A stretch of DNA of 42,602 bases from Pseudomonadota bacterium. Its GTDB lineage: Bacteria; Pseudomonadota; Gammaproteobacteria; Burkholderiales; SHXO01. How positions within the stretch are numbered: the first letter of the stretch is position 1; each line of letters opens with the position of its first letter. The position numbers were made by a program, and so were the translations under genes. Below are positions 12,281 to 20,630 of this stretch, one piece after another. The stretch is from assembly GCA_023430065.1 (NCBI GenBank), contig JAEZCG010000200.1, forward strand, positions 1 to 42,602. The letters run 5' to 3'. Under the pieces are notes generated by a model. That model had not been told where the DNA came from. It saw only the letters and a program-made list of their open reading frames with translations, and made no database searches.

Positions 12281-12803
12281 GCCGGTTCTGCGCATGGGTG
12301 ACGCACGGCTGCTCCAGCGGGCGCGCGAGGTCGAGCGTTTTGCCACGCCGGAGCTGCACGCCCTGCTTGTCGACATGCGCGACACCATGCAGGCATTGAG
12401 CGGTGCGGGACTCGCCGCTCCGCAGATCGGAGTGGGATTGCGCGTGGTGATTTTCGGCCTGCAGCACAACCCGCGCTATCCGCAGGCCGAGCCGGTTCCC
12501 TACACCGTGCTGATCAACCCGGTCTTGACCCCGCTCTCCGAGCAACTGGAGGAGGGCTGGGAGGGTTGCCTGAGCGTGCCCGGCATGCGCGGCCTGGTTC
12601 CGCGCTATGCGGACCTGCGCTACGAAGGCTTCGACCAGTTCGGCAATCGCATCGATCGCAGCGTCGGAGGCTTCCACGCGCGCGTGGTCCAGCACGAGTG
12701 CGACCACCTCGACGGCATCCTCTATCCGATGCGCATCCGCGACCTGCGCGCCTTCGGTTTCCACGACGTCTTGTTCCCGGATCAGCCCGACCGGGACGAC
12801 TGA
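12270..12803 (+). CDS. def: Peptide deformylase
   Basis: This enzyme removes the N-formyl group from nascent proteins. The 177-residue product has all three family motifs: GAGLAAPQ (residues 45-52), EGCLS (98-102) with metal ligand C100, and QHECDH (141-146) with ligands H142 and H146 and catalytic E143. The ATG at 12270 overlaps the end of the phosphorylase gene by 11 bases; the longer in-frame reading from 12123 lies inside that gene. It is not next to fmt, which many genomes pair with def, so this may be a second deformylase. It is the last gene before the glycosylation island. Confidence 0.96.
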   Translation: MAVRPVLRMGDARLLQRAREVERFATPELHALLVDMRDTMQALSGAGLAAPQIGVGLRVVIFGLQHNPRYPQAEPVPYTVLINPVLTPLSEQLEEGWEGCLSVPGMRGLVPRYADLRYEGFDQFGNRIDRSVGGFHARVVQHECDHLDGILYPMRIRDLRAFGFHDVLFPDQPDRDD

Positions 12804-12856
12804 TCCGGCGCGGCGACCCGGCTGCGCATCAACTTTCCCGCCTGCCGACCGAAAAA

Positions 12857-12874
12857 CTGGCAAGCGTCGTGCAA
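12857..12874 (+). promoter_or_regulatory. Candidate sigma-54 promoter for the glycosylation island
   Basis: CTGGCAAGCGTCGTGCAA matches the sigma-54 pattern TGGCAC-N5-TTGCA: invariant GG (12859-12860) and GC (12871-12872) have the required 10-base spacing, and most flanking positions agree. It lies 32 bases before the first island ATG, in the 102-base gap after def. A single match in GC-rich DNA is suggestive only. Confidence 0.42.
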
Positions 12875-12905
12875 TGACGCACGCGCTCCAGTCCACGGCC
12901 AGCAG

Positions 12906-14831
12906 ATGCCTACCGATCATGCCGCTCCCGCGGCAAGCCCTGCCGAACCGGCCTCGCAGCCGGCAACGCTTGCCGCGACCGTGTCCGCCCTGAACGAGCT
13001 CGCGCTCGTCTTACGCGGTGCGGGCGAGACCGACGCCGCGCGTTCCACCTGGGCGGCCGCATTGCGCCTCGCCCCCCACCATGCCGTCCTGAATGCCAAC
13101 CTGGGGGCCCTGTTGCAGGACCTCGGTCATCGCGATGCAGCCCTGCACCACTACAAACTCGCCCGGGGCGCTGCGCCCGGCTGGGCGGAAGTGTGGAACA
13201 ACAGCGGCATTGTCCTGCGCCAGTTGGGCCGGTCCGATCAGGCGCGCGACGCGTTCGAGCAGGCGTTGCGCCTGGCGCCTGCCGACATTGCCGCACGCTA
13301 CAACCTCGGCAACGCGCTGCTCGATGCCGGCGCAAAAATGGAGGCAGCCGAGCAGTTCCGCCGTGTGCTGGCACATGCTCCGGCGCATGCCGAAGCGCGC
13401 TATGGACTGGCCACCTGTCTCACCGATCCGGTCGCGGCGATTCCACACTACGAACAGGCCCTCGCGGTACGGCGCGACTTCCCGGAAGCACTGGTCGGAC
13501 TCGCCTGTGCTCGCCTGCGCGCCTGCGACTGGCGCGAGATCGACGCGCTGCGCGAGCAGGTGGAAGCGCTGGTACGCGAGCGTCCCGATGCCCCCGTGGC
13601 ACCGTTTTCCTTCCTGCAGCTGAGCGCGGACCCCGTTCTGCAGCGGCAGTGCGCGCACAACTGGGCCACGCACCGGGTGCGCCGGCTGGCGGTGCTACCC
13701 GAGCGAGCGCCGCGGACGCACGGCTCCCGCCTTCGCGTCGGCTATCTGTCCGGCGATTTCCGGGATCACGCCGTGGGGCACCTGATCTGCGATCTGTTCG
13801 GTGCTCACGATCGCCGGGTGGTCGAAGCGTTTGCCTACAGCAGCGGACCCGGTGACGGCGGCAGGGTGGGGCAGCGGGTGAGGGAGGGTGCCGAGCACTT
13901 CGTGGACGTCTCCGCGCTGGACGATGCCGCCCTCGCGGCGCACATCCGAGACGATGGCATCGACATTCTGGTCGACTTGAGCGGGTATACCGAATTCGGC
14001 CGAAGTGCAGTGTTGAGTGCGCGACCGGCTCCCGTGCAGATGAATTATCTCGGCTACCCGGGCAGCATGGGTTCTTGCTTCGTCGACTACCTGCTCGGGG
14101 ATGCCCATCTGGTACCCCCACCGCTGCACCCCCTCTATGACGAGCGTGTGCTCGACGTGGGCGCCTGCTACCAGCCGAGCCCCGATTGGGGGACACGGCT
14201 GTGGGCCGACCCACCCGACCGCTCCCGGCATGGCCTGCCTGCAGACGGCTTCGTGTTCGCCTGCTTCAACCACCCCTACAAGATCCGCCCCGCCACGTTT
14301 GCGGCCTGGATGCGCATCCTGCGTGCGGTGCCAGGCAGTGTGCTGTGGCTTCCCGCAAGCCACGCCGTCGCGTGCGACACCCTGCGCCGGAACGCGCGTC
14401 AATCGGGCATCGACGATCGGCGTCTGGTCTTCGCGCCCATGGTCGCATTCGAGGAGCACTCGGATCGTTTGCCGGCTGCCGATCTGTTCCTGGACACGCA
14501 TCCGTACTCGGCCGGCGCGACCGCGGGGCAGACGCTGGCGGCTGGCGTTCCCCTGCTGACCCTGGTCGGCAACTGCTACGTGTCGCGCATGGCGGGCAGC
14601 CTGCTGCATGCGCTGGGGCTGGGCGAACTGGTGGTCTGCGACCTGGACGCCTATGTGTCCCAGGCGGTCCGATTCGCCCAGGATTCGTCCATGCGTGCGC
14701 AGCTGCGCGCGCGCCTCAGAGATGCCATTCCCATCTTCTTCCGCCCCGGGCGGGTGGCCCGTTCCCTGGAGGACGCGTATCGCACCGCATGGGACGCGCA
14801 TCTCGCCGGCCGATCCGAGAGTCGGCCATGA
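12906..14831 (+). CDS. TPR-containing GT41 (OGT/SPINDLY-like) glycosyltransferase
   Basis: First island gene, 641 residues. TPR repeats fill about residues 25-210 (for example AWAALRLAP-type and YNLGNALLDAGAKMEAAEQF units), then comes a GT41 catalytic region (about 275-625). Hallmarks are GYLSGDFRDHAVGH (279-292, with H288 and H292), VDLSGYTEFGRS, YLGYPGSMG, FNHPYKIRPATFAAWMRIL and the donor-binding stretch DTHPYSAGATAGQTLAAGVP (from D530). Family members transfer a sugar, GlcNAc or fucose in known cases, from a nucleotide to Ser/Thr of proteins in the cytoplasm. Placement upstream of flagellin suggests flagellin as acceptor. The ATG at 12906 has only a weak ribosome site. Its stop overlaps the next start (ATGA). 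Confidence 0.9.
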   Translation: MPTDHAAPAASPAEPASQPATLAATVSALNELALVLRGAGETDAARSTWAAALRLAPHHAVLNANLGALLQDLGHRDAALHHYKLARGAAPGWAEVWNNSGIVLRQLGRSDQARDAFEQALRLAPADIAARYNLGNALLDAGAKMEAAEQFRRVLAHAPAHAEARYGLATCLTDPVAAIPHYEQALAVRRDFPEALVGLACARLRACDWREIDALREQVEALVRERPDAPVAPFSFLQLSADPVLQRQCAHNWATHRVRRLAVLPERAPRTHGSRLRVGYLSGDFRDHAVGHLICDLFGAHDRRVVEAFAYSSGPGDGGRVGQRVREGAEHFVDVSALDDAALAAHIRDDGIDILVDLSGYTEFGRSAVLSARPAPVQMNYLGYPGSMGSCFVDYLLGDAHLVPPPLHPLYDERVLDVGACYQPSPDWGTRLWADPPDRSRHGLPADGFVFACFNHPYKIRPATFAAWMRILRAVPGSVLWLPASHAVACDTLRRNARQSGIDDRRLVFAPMVAFEEHSDRLPAADLFLDTHPYSAGATAGQTLAAGVPLLTLVGNCYVSRMAGSLLHALGLGELVVCDLDAYVSQAVRFAQDSSMRAQLRARLRDAIPIFFRPGRVARSLEDAYRTAWDAHLAGRSESRP

Positions 14832-17356
14832 GCGTGGCGACCCGATCAGCGCCAAAGCAGGCGCTCGGACATGCCGTCGCATTGCACCGGAACGGCGAGC
14901 TCGGCCAGGCGATCGATGCGTACCGCAGAATCTGCCGCGCGGAGCCGTGTGCCTGGCAACCGTTGCATCTGCTTGGGATTGCCTTGTTCCAGATCGGGGC
15001 ACTCGACGAGGCGCACCACGCCCTTGTGCGCGTACTCGGGCTGAACCCGGGGGCAGCCGATGCGTGCTACTACCTGGCAGAGATCGCACGCACGCGCGGC
15101 GATCACGCAGCCGCGACAGCCGGCCTGGAGCGCGCGCTGCAGCTCGGCTGCCGATTGCCGATGGCGGCGTTTCGCCTGGGCGAGATGGCCGAGGCCGCGT
15201 GCGACCTGTTCAAGGCGCGTGACGCATACGAACAGGCTGTTTCGCTGCAGGAGGACTTTGTCGAGGCACAGCACAACCTGGGTAATCTGTTGCGCAGAAT
15301 GGGCGAGCATGAGGCAGCGCGTCGCTGCCTGGTGCGCGCGGTGACGCTTCGGCCGCGAATGTGCGAGGCGCATGTCAACCTCGGGCTGCTGCTGCTCGAG
15401 ATGGGCGATGAGCCGGCGGCACTCGAGCATCTCCGCCACGCAGTGGCTGCTGCGCCGGAATCCGTGGACGGCCGCCTTGCGCTGGCCGTCGCGTTGACGC
15501 GCACCGGCGAACTGGAGGAGGCGGCCACTCAGTATGCCGAGCTGCTCGCTGCGGCCCCTTCGTGCGCGCAGGCGTGGAACAACCTGGCTGTGATCTATCT
15601 CGACGCAGGACGCATGGACGAGGCGCATGTCTGCCTGGAGCGTGCCGTAGCGGCCGACCCGGGTCTGGCCGAGGCGTACAACAACCTGGGCAATCTGCAG
15701 AGCAGGCGCGAACGATTCGGGCCGGCGCGTCGGTGCTTCGCGCGTGCGATCGCGCTGCGCGGCGACTTTCCCGAGGCCTACAACGGGTTGGGCATGGCAG
15801 CCTGGGAGGAGGGCGACGGCGTCGGTGCACGGGAAGCCTTCGAGAAGGCACTCGTCCTTCGCCCGGGCTTTGCCGAGGCGGCGGCCAATGTGGGCGTCGT
15901 CTATCAGCGCAACGGGGACCTGGACCAGGCGCACCATTGGTATGCACGATCGTTGCAGCAGTCAGCCAGCGGTGCCCTGGCGATCCGGGCCGCGACCATG
16001 CTGCCCCCCATCATGCTTTCCCGCGAGCAGATCGACAGCGATCGGATGCGCCTCGCTGCGGCGCTGTCGCGCCTGGTCGATGATCCGCCCCCATGCACCG
16101 AATCGGATGTGCTGCGCTATCCGGAGCCCCCGTTCTACCTTGCGTATCACGGCCAGAACGATCGCGACCTCCTGCGCACGCTCGCCCAGGTCTATGCGCG
16201 TGCCTGCCCCTCGCTGGAGACGTCCATCGCCTCTCGACCGGCCGCCAGAACCGGGGAACGGCGGATCCGCATCGGCTTCGTCTCCAGGTTCTTCTACAAC
16301 CATTCGGTCGGGAACTTCTTCAACCCGGTGATCGAGTACCTCGCACGCTCGGCGTCGTTCGACGTCCACCTGTTCAGCGTCGGCTATCGGACCGACAACG
16401 TCCTCGCGCGTGTCGCGAGCGCATGCGCCGAGCACGTCACGCTCGACCCGGGCACGCTCGACGCGGGCCGCCAGGCGATCGCTGCGCGCGACCTGGATGT
16501 GCTGGTGTATGCGGACATCGGCATGGACCCGTACACCTACTTCCTCTCGTTCTCGCGCCTGGCCCCCGTGCAGTGCGTGCTGCAGGGGCACTCGGACACC
16601 AGCGGCGTGCCGGCGGTCGACTACTTCATTTCCAGTCGCCTGATCGAACCGGACGGTGCACAGGACCTGTACGCCGAGCGGCTGCTGCTGCTCGACACGC
16701 TGCCCATGCATCTCGAGCCGGAACCGCTGCTCGACGCCATACCGGATCGCAGCGCACTGGGGCTGCCAACCGGGCGTCTGTATCTGTGTCCCATGCGCCT
16801 TCAGAAGGTGCATCCGGACATGGATGCGCTGGTGGCGCAGATTCTCCTGCGTGATCGGGAAGGGCACGTGGCCTTCTTCTCCGATCAGCGCAGCGAAGCG
16901 TGGGCGGCACAGCTGCAGGCCCGCGTGCAGTCCGCCTGCGGCGCGCACGCATCGCGTGTGCTCTTCCTTCCTTTCGAACCTGATCGCACCCGCTTCCGGG
17001 CAATGATGGCGAGCGCGCAAGTGGTACTGGACACGCCGCACCACGGCGGGGGCACCACCAGCAATCTGGCGCTGTCCGCCGGCACGCCCATCGTCAGCCT
17101 CGTCGGCGCAACATGCCGTGGGCGGGGTCCGTCTAGCTACTATGGGTTGATGGGCATCGACGCCGGTCTGGCGTACTCGGCCGAGGCGTACGTCGAGCGG
17201 GCGGTCGCGATCGCCGCATCCGCGCAGCTGCGCGATCACCTGAGCGAACGCATCCTCGCGAATCTGCATCGTCTGTACGACAACGAGGCGACCTACGCCG
17301 CCTACGCCGCACTGCTCTCGTCCCTGGCCTCGCACGCCGGCAAGGAGGGCGAATGA
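14828..17356 (+). CDS. Large TPR protein with GT41-like catalytic domain
   Basis: This 842-residue protein carries about ten or eleven TPR units (about residues 10-390), for example YNNLGNLQSRRERFGPARRC and YNGLGMAAWEEGDGVGAREA, followed by a linker and a GT41/HMW1C-like region (about 478-830). Catalytic-domain marks are RIRIGFVSRFFYNHSVGNFF (from R479), LQGHSDTSGVPAVDYFISS, LYLCPMRLQKVHPDMD and HHGGGTTSNLALSAGTPIVSL (from H738). It differs from the preceding GT41 protein in having SVGNF instead of AVGHL and a different donor loop, so it may use another sugar or acceptor. The start is the ATG overlapping the previous stop; an upstream frame lies within that gene. It ends in another ATGA overlap. 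Confidence 0.87.
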   Translation: MSVATRSAPKQALGHAVALHRNGELGQAIDAYRRICRAEPCAWQPLHLLGIALFQIGALDEAHHALVRVLGLNPGAADACYYLAEIARTRGDHAAATAGLERALQLGCRLPMAAFRLGEMAEAACDLFKARDAYEQAVSLQEDFVEAQHNLGNLLRRMGEHEAARRCLVRAVTLRPRMCEAHVNLGLLLLEMGDEPAALEHLRHAVAAAPESVDGRLALAVALTRTGELEEAATQYAELLAAAPSCAQAWNNLAVIYLDAGRMDEAHVCLERAVAADPGLAEAYNNLGNLQSRRERFGPARRCFARAIALRGDFPEAYNGLGMAAWEEGDGVGAREAFEKALVLRPGFAEAAANVGVVYQRNGDLDQAHHWYARSLQQSASGALAIRAATMLPPIMLSREQIDSDRMRLAAALSRLVDDPPPCTESDVLRYPEPPFYLAYHGQNDRDLLRTLAQVYARACPSLETSIASRPAARTGERRIRIGFVSRFFYNHSVGNFFNPVIEYLARSASFDVHLFSVGYRTDNVLARVASACAEHVTLDPGTLDAGRQAIAARDLDVLVYADIGMDPYTYFLSFSRLAPVQCVLQGHSDTSGVPAVDYFISSRLIEPDGAQDLYAERLLLLDTLPMHLEPEPLLDAIPDRSALGLPTGRLYLCPMRLQKVHPDMDALVAQILLRDREGHVAFFSDQRSEAWAAQLQARVQSACGAHASRVLFLPFEPDRTRFRAMMASAQVVLDTPHHGGGTTSNLALSAGTPIVSLVGATCRGRGPSSYYGLMGIDAGLAYSAEAYVERAVAIAASAQLRDHLSERILANLHRLYDNEATYAAYAALLSSLASHAGKEGE

Positions 17357-19188
17357 GCGCTGTGGCGGAAGCAGTTCCGGCGGCCGATGGTGCAGGACCG
17401 GCGATCGTGGCGGGGATCGAGGCGGGTGTGGCGATGCATCGCCTCGGCGATCTGGAGCGAGCCAAAGCCCAGTATCTCTCCGTCCTGCAGCGCGACCCCG
17501 CGTGTGCGGATGCATGGCATCTGATCGGCGTACTGGTCCAGCAGATGGGGGATGCGCGCGCGTCGATCCAGTTCATCGCGCGCGCGATCGAACTGGCTCC
17601 GGATCGCGCGATGTACTACGCAAATCTCGCCACCGCGCTGCACGAACTGCGGCGCATGGATGAGGCGGTGGAGCTGTACCGCAAGGCGCTCGAACTGGAT
17701 CCGGGTTACGTCGATGCCGCCTGCAACCTGGGAAACACCTATGCCTGGCTCGAGCGGTACGAGGAGGCAGCGGCGGCCTACGCCCTCGCCCTCGCGCGCG
17801 ATCCCACCTGTGCGCGGGCGCATTTCGGCCTGGGACAGGTGCACTTCGTCACCGGTGCCGACTCGGAGGCGATCGCTGCGTACCGTCGTGCGGTGGCGAT
17901 CGACCCGGGCTATGCGGATGCGCAGTTCGCGTTGGGCAGGAGTCTGCTGACCGTGGGGCATGTGGAGGGCGCGCAGTTCCACTATCGGCAGTTCAAGGCC
18001 AGCCTTCCCGAGGGCTCCGCCCTGCGGCAGACAGAGGAGGAAGTGCTCCCGCTGCGCTCTATCGCGCGCTTCTGCGTGGAAAACGAGCGGCCCTGGCGAC
18101 AGTTTGCGCCCGAGCGAAGCTTCAAGGCGCCCGCGCCGGTGTTCGACAACCCGGTCGTGCCCATCCCGGAGGCCACCGGCATGCTCGCGCCAGCCGTCGT
18201 GGCCGCCGTCGGACCCGCGGACATCGTCGGCTGGAACGACGTCATCGTGGCGCACGCACCCAGAACCGTCCTGTACGACATGCCGACGCGCGCGGGAAGT
18301 CACGGGCTGGAGTGCGAGCATGGCGTTGCGCGCTATGTCACGCCCGTGCACGCACTGATCGACGGCATCGGAGAATCCGACCTGCGCGTTGCGCGCGGTC
18401 TGATGCTCGCCGGCCGCGGGTGGGATAGCTACGCGCACTGGCTGATCGATTTCCTCCCGCGGCTGTTGCTCTTCGAGCAGTGCCCGGAGTACGCCGACTG
18501 GCCGATACTGGTCGACGCGGGTCTGTATCCGCAGCAGATCGAGAGTCTGCGATGCATCGCCGGCGCTTCCAGAGAACTCGTCGCCATCCCTGCCCATGCG
18601 CGCTGCCGTGTCGACGATCTGGTGCTCGCATCGGATCTGTCGGGGATGCGGATGCAGAGCTATCGCCCCTACGTGCAGGCGGGTGCGGACGGCGCGATGG
18701 TCGCCCCGGAAGCACTGCGCTTCCTGCGCGAGCGCCTGCTCGGCCTCGAGGCGGAATGCGGCGCTCCCCTGCAGGGACGGCGCCTGTACATGTCCCGGCG
18801 AAGGCAGACGGCCTTTCGCAGACTGGTGAACGAGCAGGCAGTCGAGCGGCTGTTCATGGAGTACGGCTTCGAGCTCATCTACCCGGAAACGATGTCCTTT
18901 TCCGAGCAGGTGGCGACCTTCAACGAGGCGAGCGTCGTTGCCGGCGCGGCGGGGTCGAACATGATCGACACGATCTTCTGCAATCCGGGCACGCGAATCG
19001 TGATGCTCGCGATGTGGCACCCGCGCATCAACTACCACTTCTTCGCCAACATTGCGCATCAGCTCGGGCATCAGCTCGTGCACGTTCTCGGCAGGATCGT
19101 CGCCCGTCACGACTACTACTACCAAAGCGATTTCATGATCGAGCTCGATGACGTGCGCCGTGCGCTGCGGCGGCTGGATATGGAGTAA
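17353..19188 (+). CDS. TPR protein with GT61-type (DUF563) glycosyltransferase domain
   Basis: The protein has 611 residues. TPR repeats span about 20-215 (for example YYANLATALHELRRMDEAVE, AACNLGNTYAWLERYEEAAA). The C-terminal half resembles GT61 enzymes: DSYAHWLIDFLPRLLLF (from D358), GRRLYMSRRRQTAFRRLVNE, and GAAGSNMIDTIFCNPGTRI (from G531), the segment in which the family has its conserved GA-GS loop. Known GT61 members transfer xylose, arabinose or GlcNAc in eukaryotes; bacterial members are poorly characterised and often sit in surface polysaccharide clusters. The start is the ATG in the ATGA overlap. It is the third consecutive glycosyltransferase with an N-terminal TPR array. Confidence 0.85.
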   Translation: MSAVAEAVPAADGAGPAIVAGIEAGVAMHRLGDLERAKAQYLSVLQRDPACADAWHLIGVLVQQMGDARASIQFIARAIELAPDRAMYYANLATALHELRRMDEAVELYRKALELDPGYVDAACNLGNTYAWLERYEEAAAAYALALARDPTCARAHFGLGQVHFVTGADSEAIAAYRRAVAIDPGYADAQFALGRSLLTVGHVEGAQFHYRQFKASLPEGSALRQTEEEVLPLRSIARFCVENERPWRQFAPERSFKAPAPVFDNPVVPIPEATGMLAPAVVAAVGPADIVGWNDVIVAHAPRTVLYDMPTRAGSHGLECEHGVARYVTPVHALIDGIGESDLRVARGLMLAGRGWDSYAHWLIDFLPRLLLFEQCPEYADWPILVDAGLYPQQIESLRCIAGASRELVAIPAHARCRVDDLVLASDLSGMRMQSYRPYVQAGADGAMVAPEALRFLRERLLGLEAECGAPLQGRRLYMSRRRQTAFRRLVNEQAVERLFMEYGFELIYPETMSFSEQVATFNEASVVAGAAGSNMIDTIFCNPGTRIVMLAMWHPRINYHFFANIAHQLGHQLVHVLGRIVARHDYYYQSDFMIELDDVRRALRRLDME

Positions 19189-19195
19189 GACGCGC

Positions 19196-19948
19196 ATGAA
19201 CGAGCATCTGCGTTTCGAGGGACTGGGCTACGAGGCGTTTCGTCTCCGGGCCGCCGATCCGTCGCTTTCCCGCCACGAGAAGGTCGGATTCCCCGACAGC
19301 TACCGAGAGGGTCGCGAGGAGGCGATCTTTGCAGACGTGCTCCGGAAGATCCCCGCTCTGCAGGAGGCGAACAAGAGCGTAGTCGAGATCGGACCCGGTT
19401 GCGCCGGACTGCCTGTGGCGTTGATCGCGCTGTGTGAGGCGAAGGGTCATGTCGTCACGATGATCGATGCGCCCGAGATGCTGGCCCTGCTGCCGAGCAG
19501 CCCGGCCTTGCGCCGAGTCCCGGGGCGATTCCCCGACGACTGCGCCGAGATCCTGGCTGGGCTGGCGGGAACCGTGGATGCCGTTGTTGCGTACAGCGTC
19601 GTCCAGTACGCGTTTGCCGAGGGGAACGTCTGGCGCTTTCTGGATTGCGCGCTGAGCCTGCTCGCGCCGGGCGGACGCCTGCTCTGCGCAGACATCCCCA
19701 ACCGCAGCATGCGCAACCGCTTCCTCGCCAGCGAGGCGGGCCACCGCTATCACCGCGAGTACAGCGGGCGCGACGAGGCTCCGTCAGTCGGCTTCGGCCG
19801 GCCGGCGCCCGGCGAGATGGACGACGCAGTCGTGCTGGGCATGCTGATGCGAGCAAGGGAGGCCGGCTTCCACGGCTACGTCTTGCCACAGGATGGGGCG
19901 CTGCCGATGGCTTCCCGCCGGGAAGATCTGCTCTTCGTGCGGCCTTGA
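19196..19948 (+). CDS. Class I SAM-dependent methyltransferase
   Basis: A 250-residue protein with SAM-binding motif I VEIGPGCAGLP (residues 63-73), an acidic end of beta strand 2 (VVTMIDAPEM) and the later motif LLAPGGRLLCADIPNRSM. The N-terminal 60 residues are helical and polar. In a glycosylation island the likely substrate is a sugar hydroxyl or a carried glycan, but nothing in the sequence fixes it. I chose the ATG at 19196, seven bases past the preceding stop; an upstream in-frame start lies within the previous gene. The next gene begins one base after its stop. Confidence 0.85.
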   Translation: MNEHLRFEGLGYEAFRLRAADPSLSRHEKVGFPDSYREGREEAIFADVLRKIPALQEANKSVVEIGPGCAGLPVALIALCEAKGHVVTMIDAPEMLALLPSSPALRRVPGRFPDDCAEILAGLAGTVDAVVAYSVVQYAFAEGNVWRFLDCALSLLAPGGRLLCADIPNRSMRNRFLASEAGHRYHREYSGRDEAPSVGFGRPAPGEMDDAVVLGMLMRAREAGFHGYVLPQDGALPMASRREDLLFVRP

Positions 19949-19949
19949 C

Positions 19950-20630
19950 ATGTCCGTCACGCACCGGAAGCTGCTCATCGTCGGCGACAGTGCCTTCGCC
20001 GAGGTCGCCTGTGAGTACTTCACGCTCGACTCGGCATACGAAGTGGTCGCTTTCGCCGTCGAAGCTTCCCACCTGACGCGCGATGTGCTGCACGGGCATC
20101 CGGTGGTTGCCGTCGAAGGCGTCGAGGAACGATACGATCCCTCGTTGCACGACGTATTCGTCGCAGTCACCTATACGCAGCTGAACCGTCTGCGTGCGCG
20201 GCTCTGCGCGCTGATGCGAGGAAAGGGATACCGGCTCGCCCGCTACGTGAGCAGCAGAGCGTTCGTATGGCGGAACGCCGAACTGGGAGAGCACTGCTTC
20301 GTCTTCGAGGACAACACGCTACAGCCGTTCTGCCGGGTGGACGACGACGTCGTGCTGTGGAGCGGCAATCACATCGGTCACCACAGCAGCGTCGGCGCCC
20401 ACTGCTTCATCTCCTCGCACTGCGTCGTCTCGGGCTACGCGCAGATCGGCCACTCCTCCTTTCTGGGGGTGAACTGCACGATCGCCAACAACGTTCGCAT
20501 CGGCTGCGACAACTGGATCGGCCCCGGCGTGACGATTGTGAAGGACACACCGGCTGGAGCCTTGTACGGTGCGGTGCAGCCGGAGCCTGCGAAGGTGTCC
20601 GCACCGCGCTTCTGCAAGGTGCGCGTGTGA
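19950..20630 (+). CDS. PglD/NeuD-family sugar acyltransferase, left-handed beta-helix
   Basis: A 226-residue protein with the two-domain plan of PglD and NeuD. An N-terminal Rossmann-like nucleotide-sugar domain begins KLLIVGDSAFAEVACEYF. The C-terminal hexapeptide beta-helix (about 105-215) has repeats such as AELGEHCFVFEDN, SVGAHCFISSHCVVSG and NVRIGCDNWIGPGVTI. The catalytic histidine is probably H144 in NHIGHHSSVG. PglD acetylates the 4-amino group of a UDP-amino-sugar. Here the FdtA/FdtB-like pair implies a 3-amino group, so this protein is a candidate for the final N-acylation. The ATG at 19950 follows the previous stop by one base, and its TGA overlaps the next GTG. Confidence 0.87.
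   Translation: MSVTHRKLLIVGDSAFAEVACEYFTLDSAYEVVAFAVEASHLTRDVLHGHPVVAVEGVEERYDPSLHDVFVAVTYTQLNRLRARLCALMRGKGYRLARYVSSRAFVWRNAELGEHCFVFEDNTLQPFCRVDDDVVLWSGNHIGHHSSVGAHCFISSHCVVSGYAQIGHSSFLGVNCTIANNVRIGCDNWIGPGVTIVKDTPAGALYGAVQPEPAKVSAPRFCKVRV

Noticed and set aside
15962..19197. Long antisense frames (517 and 631 codons) opposite the glycosyltransferases
   Set aside because: They lie opposite clear TPR and glycosyltransferase genes and result from GC-rich third positions; no family motif or ribosome site.
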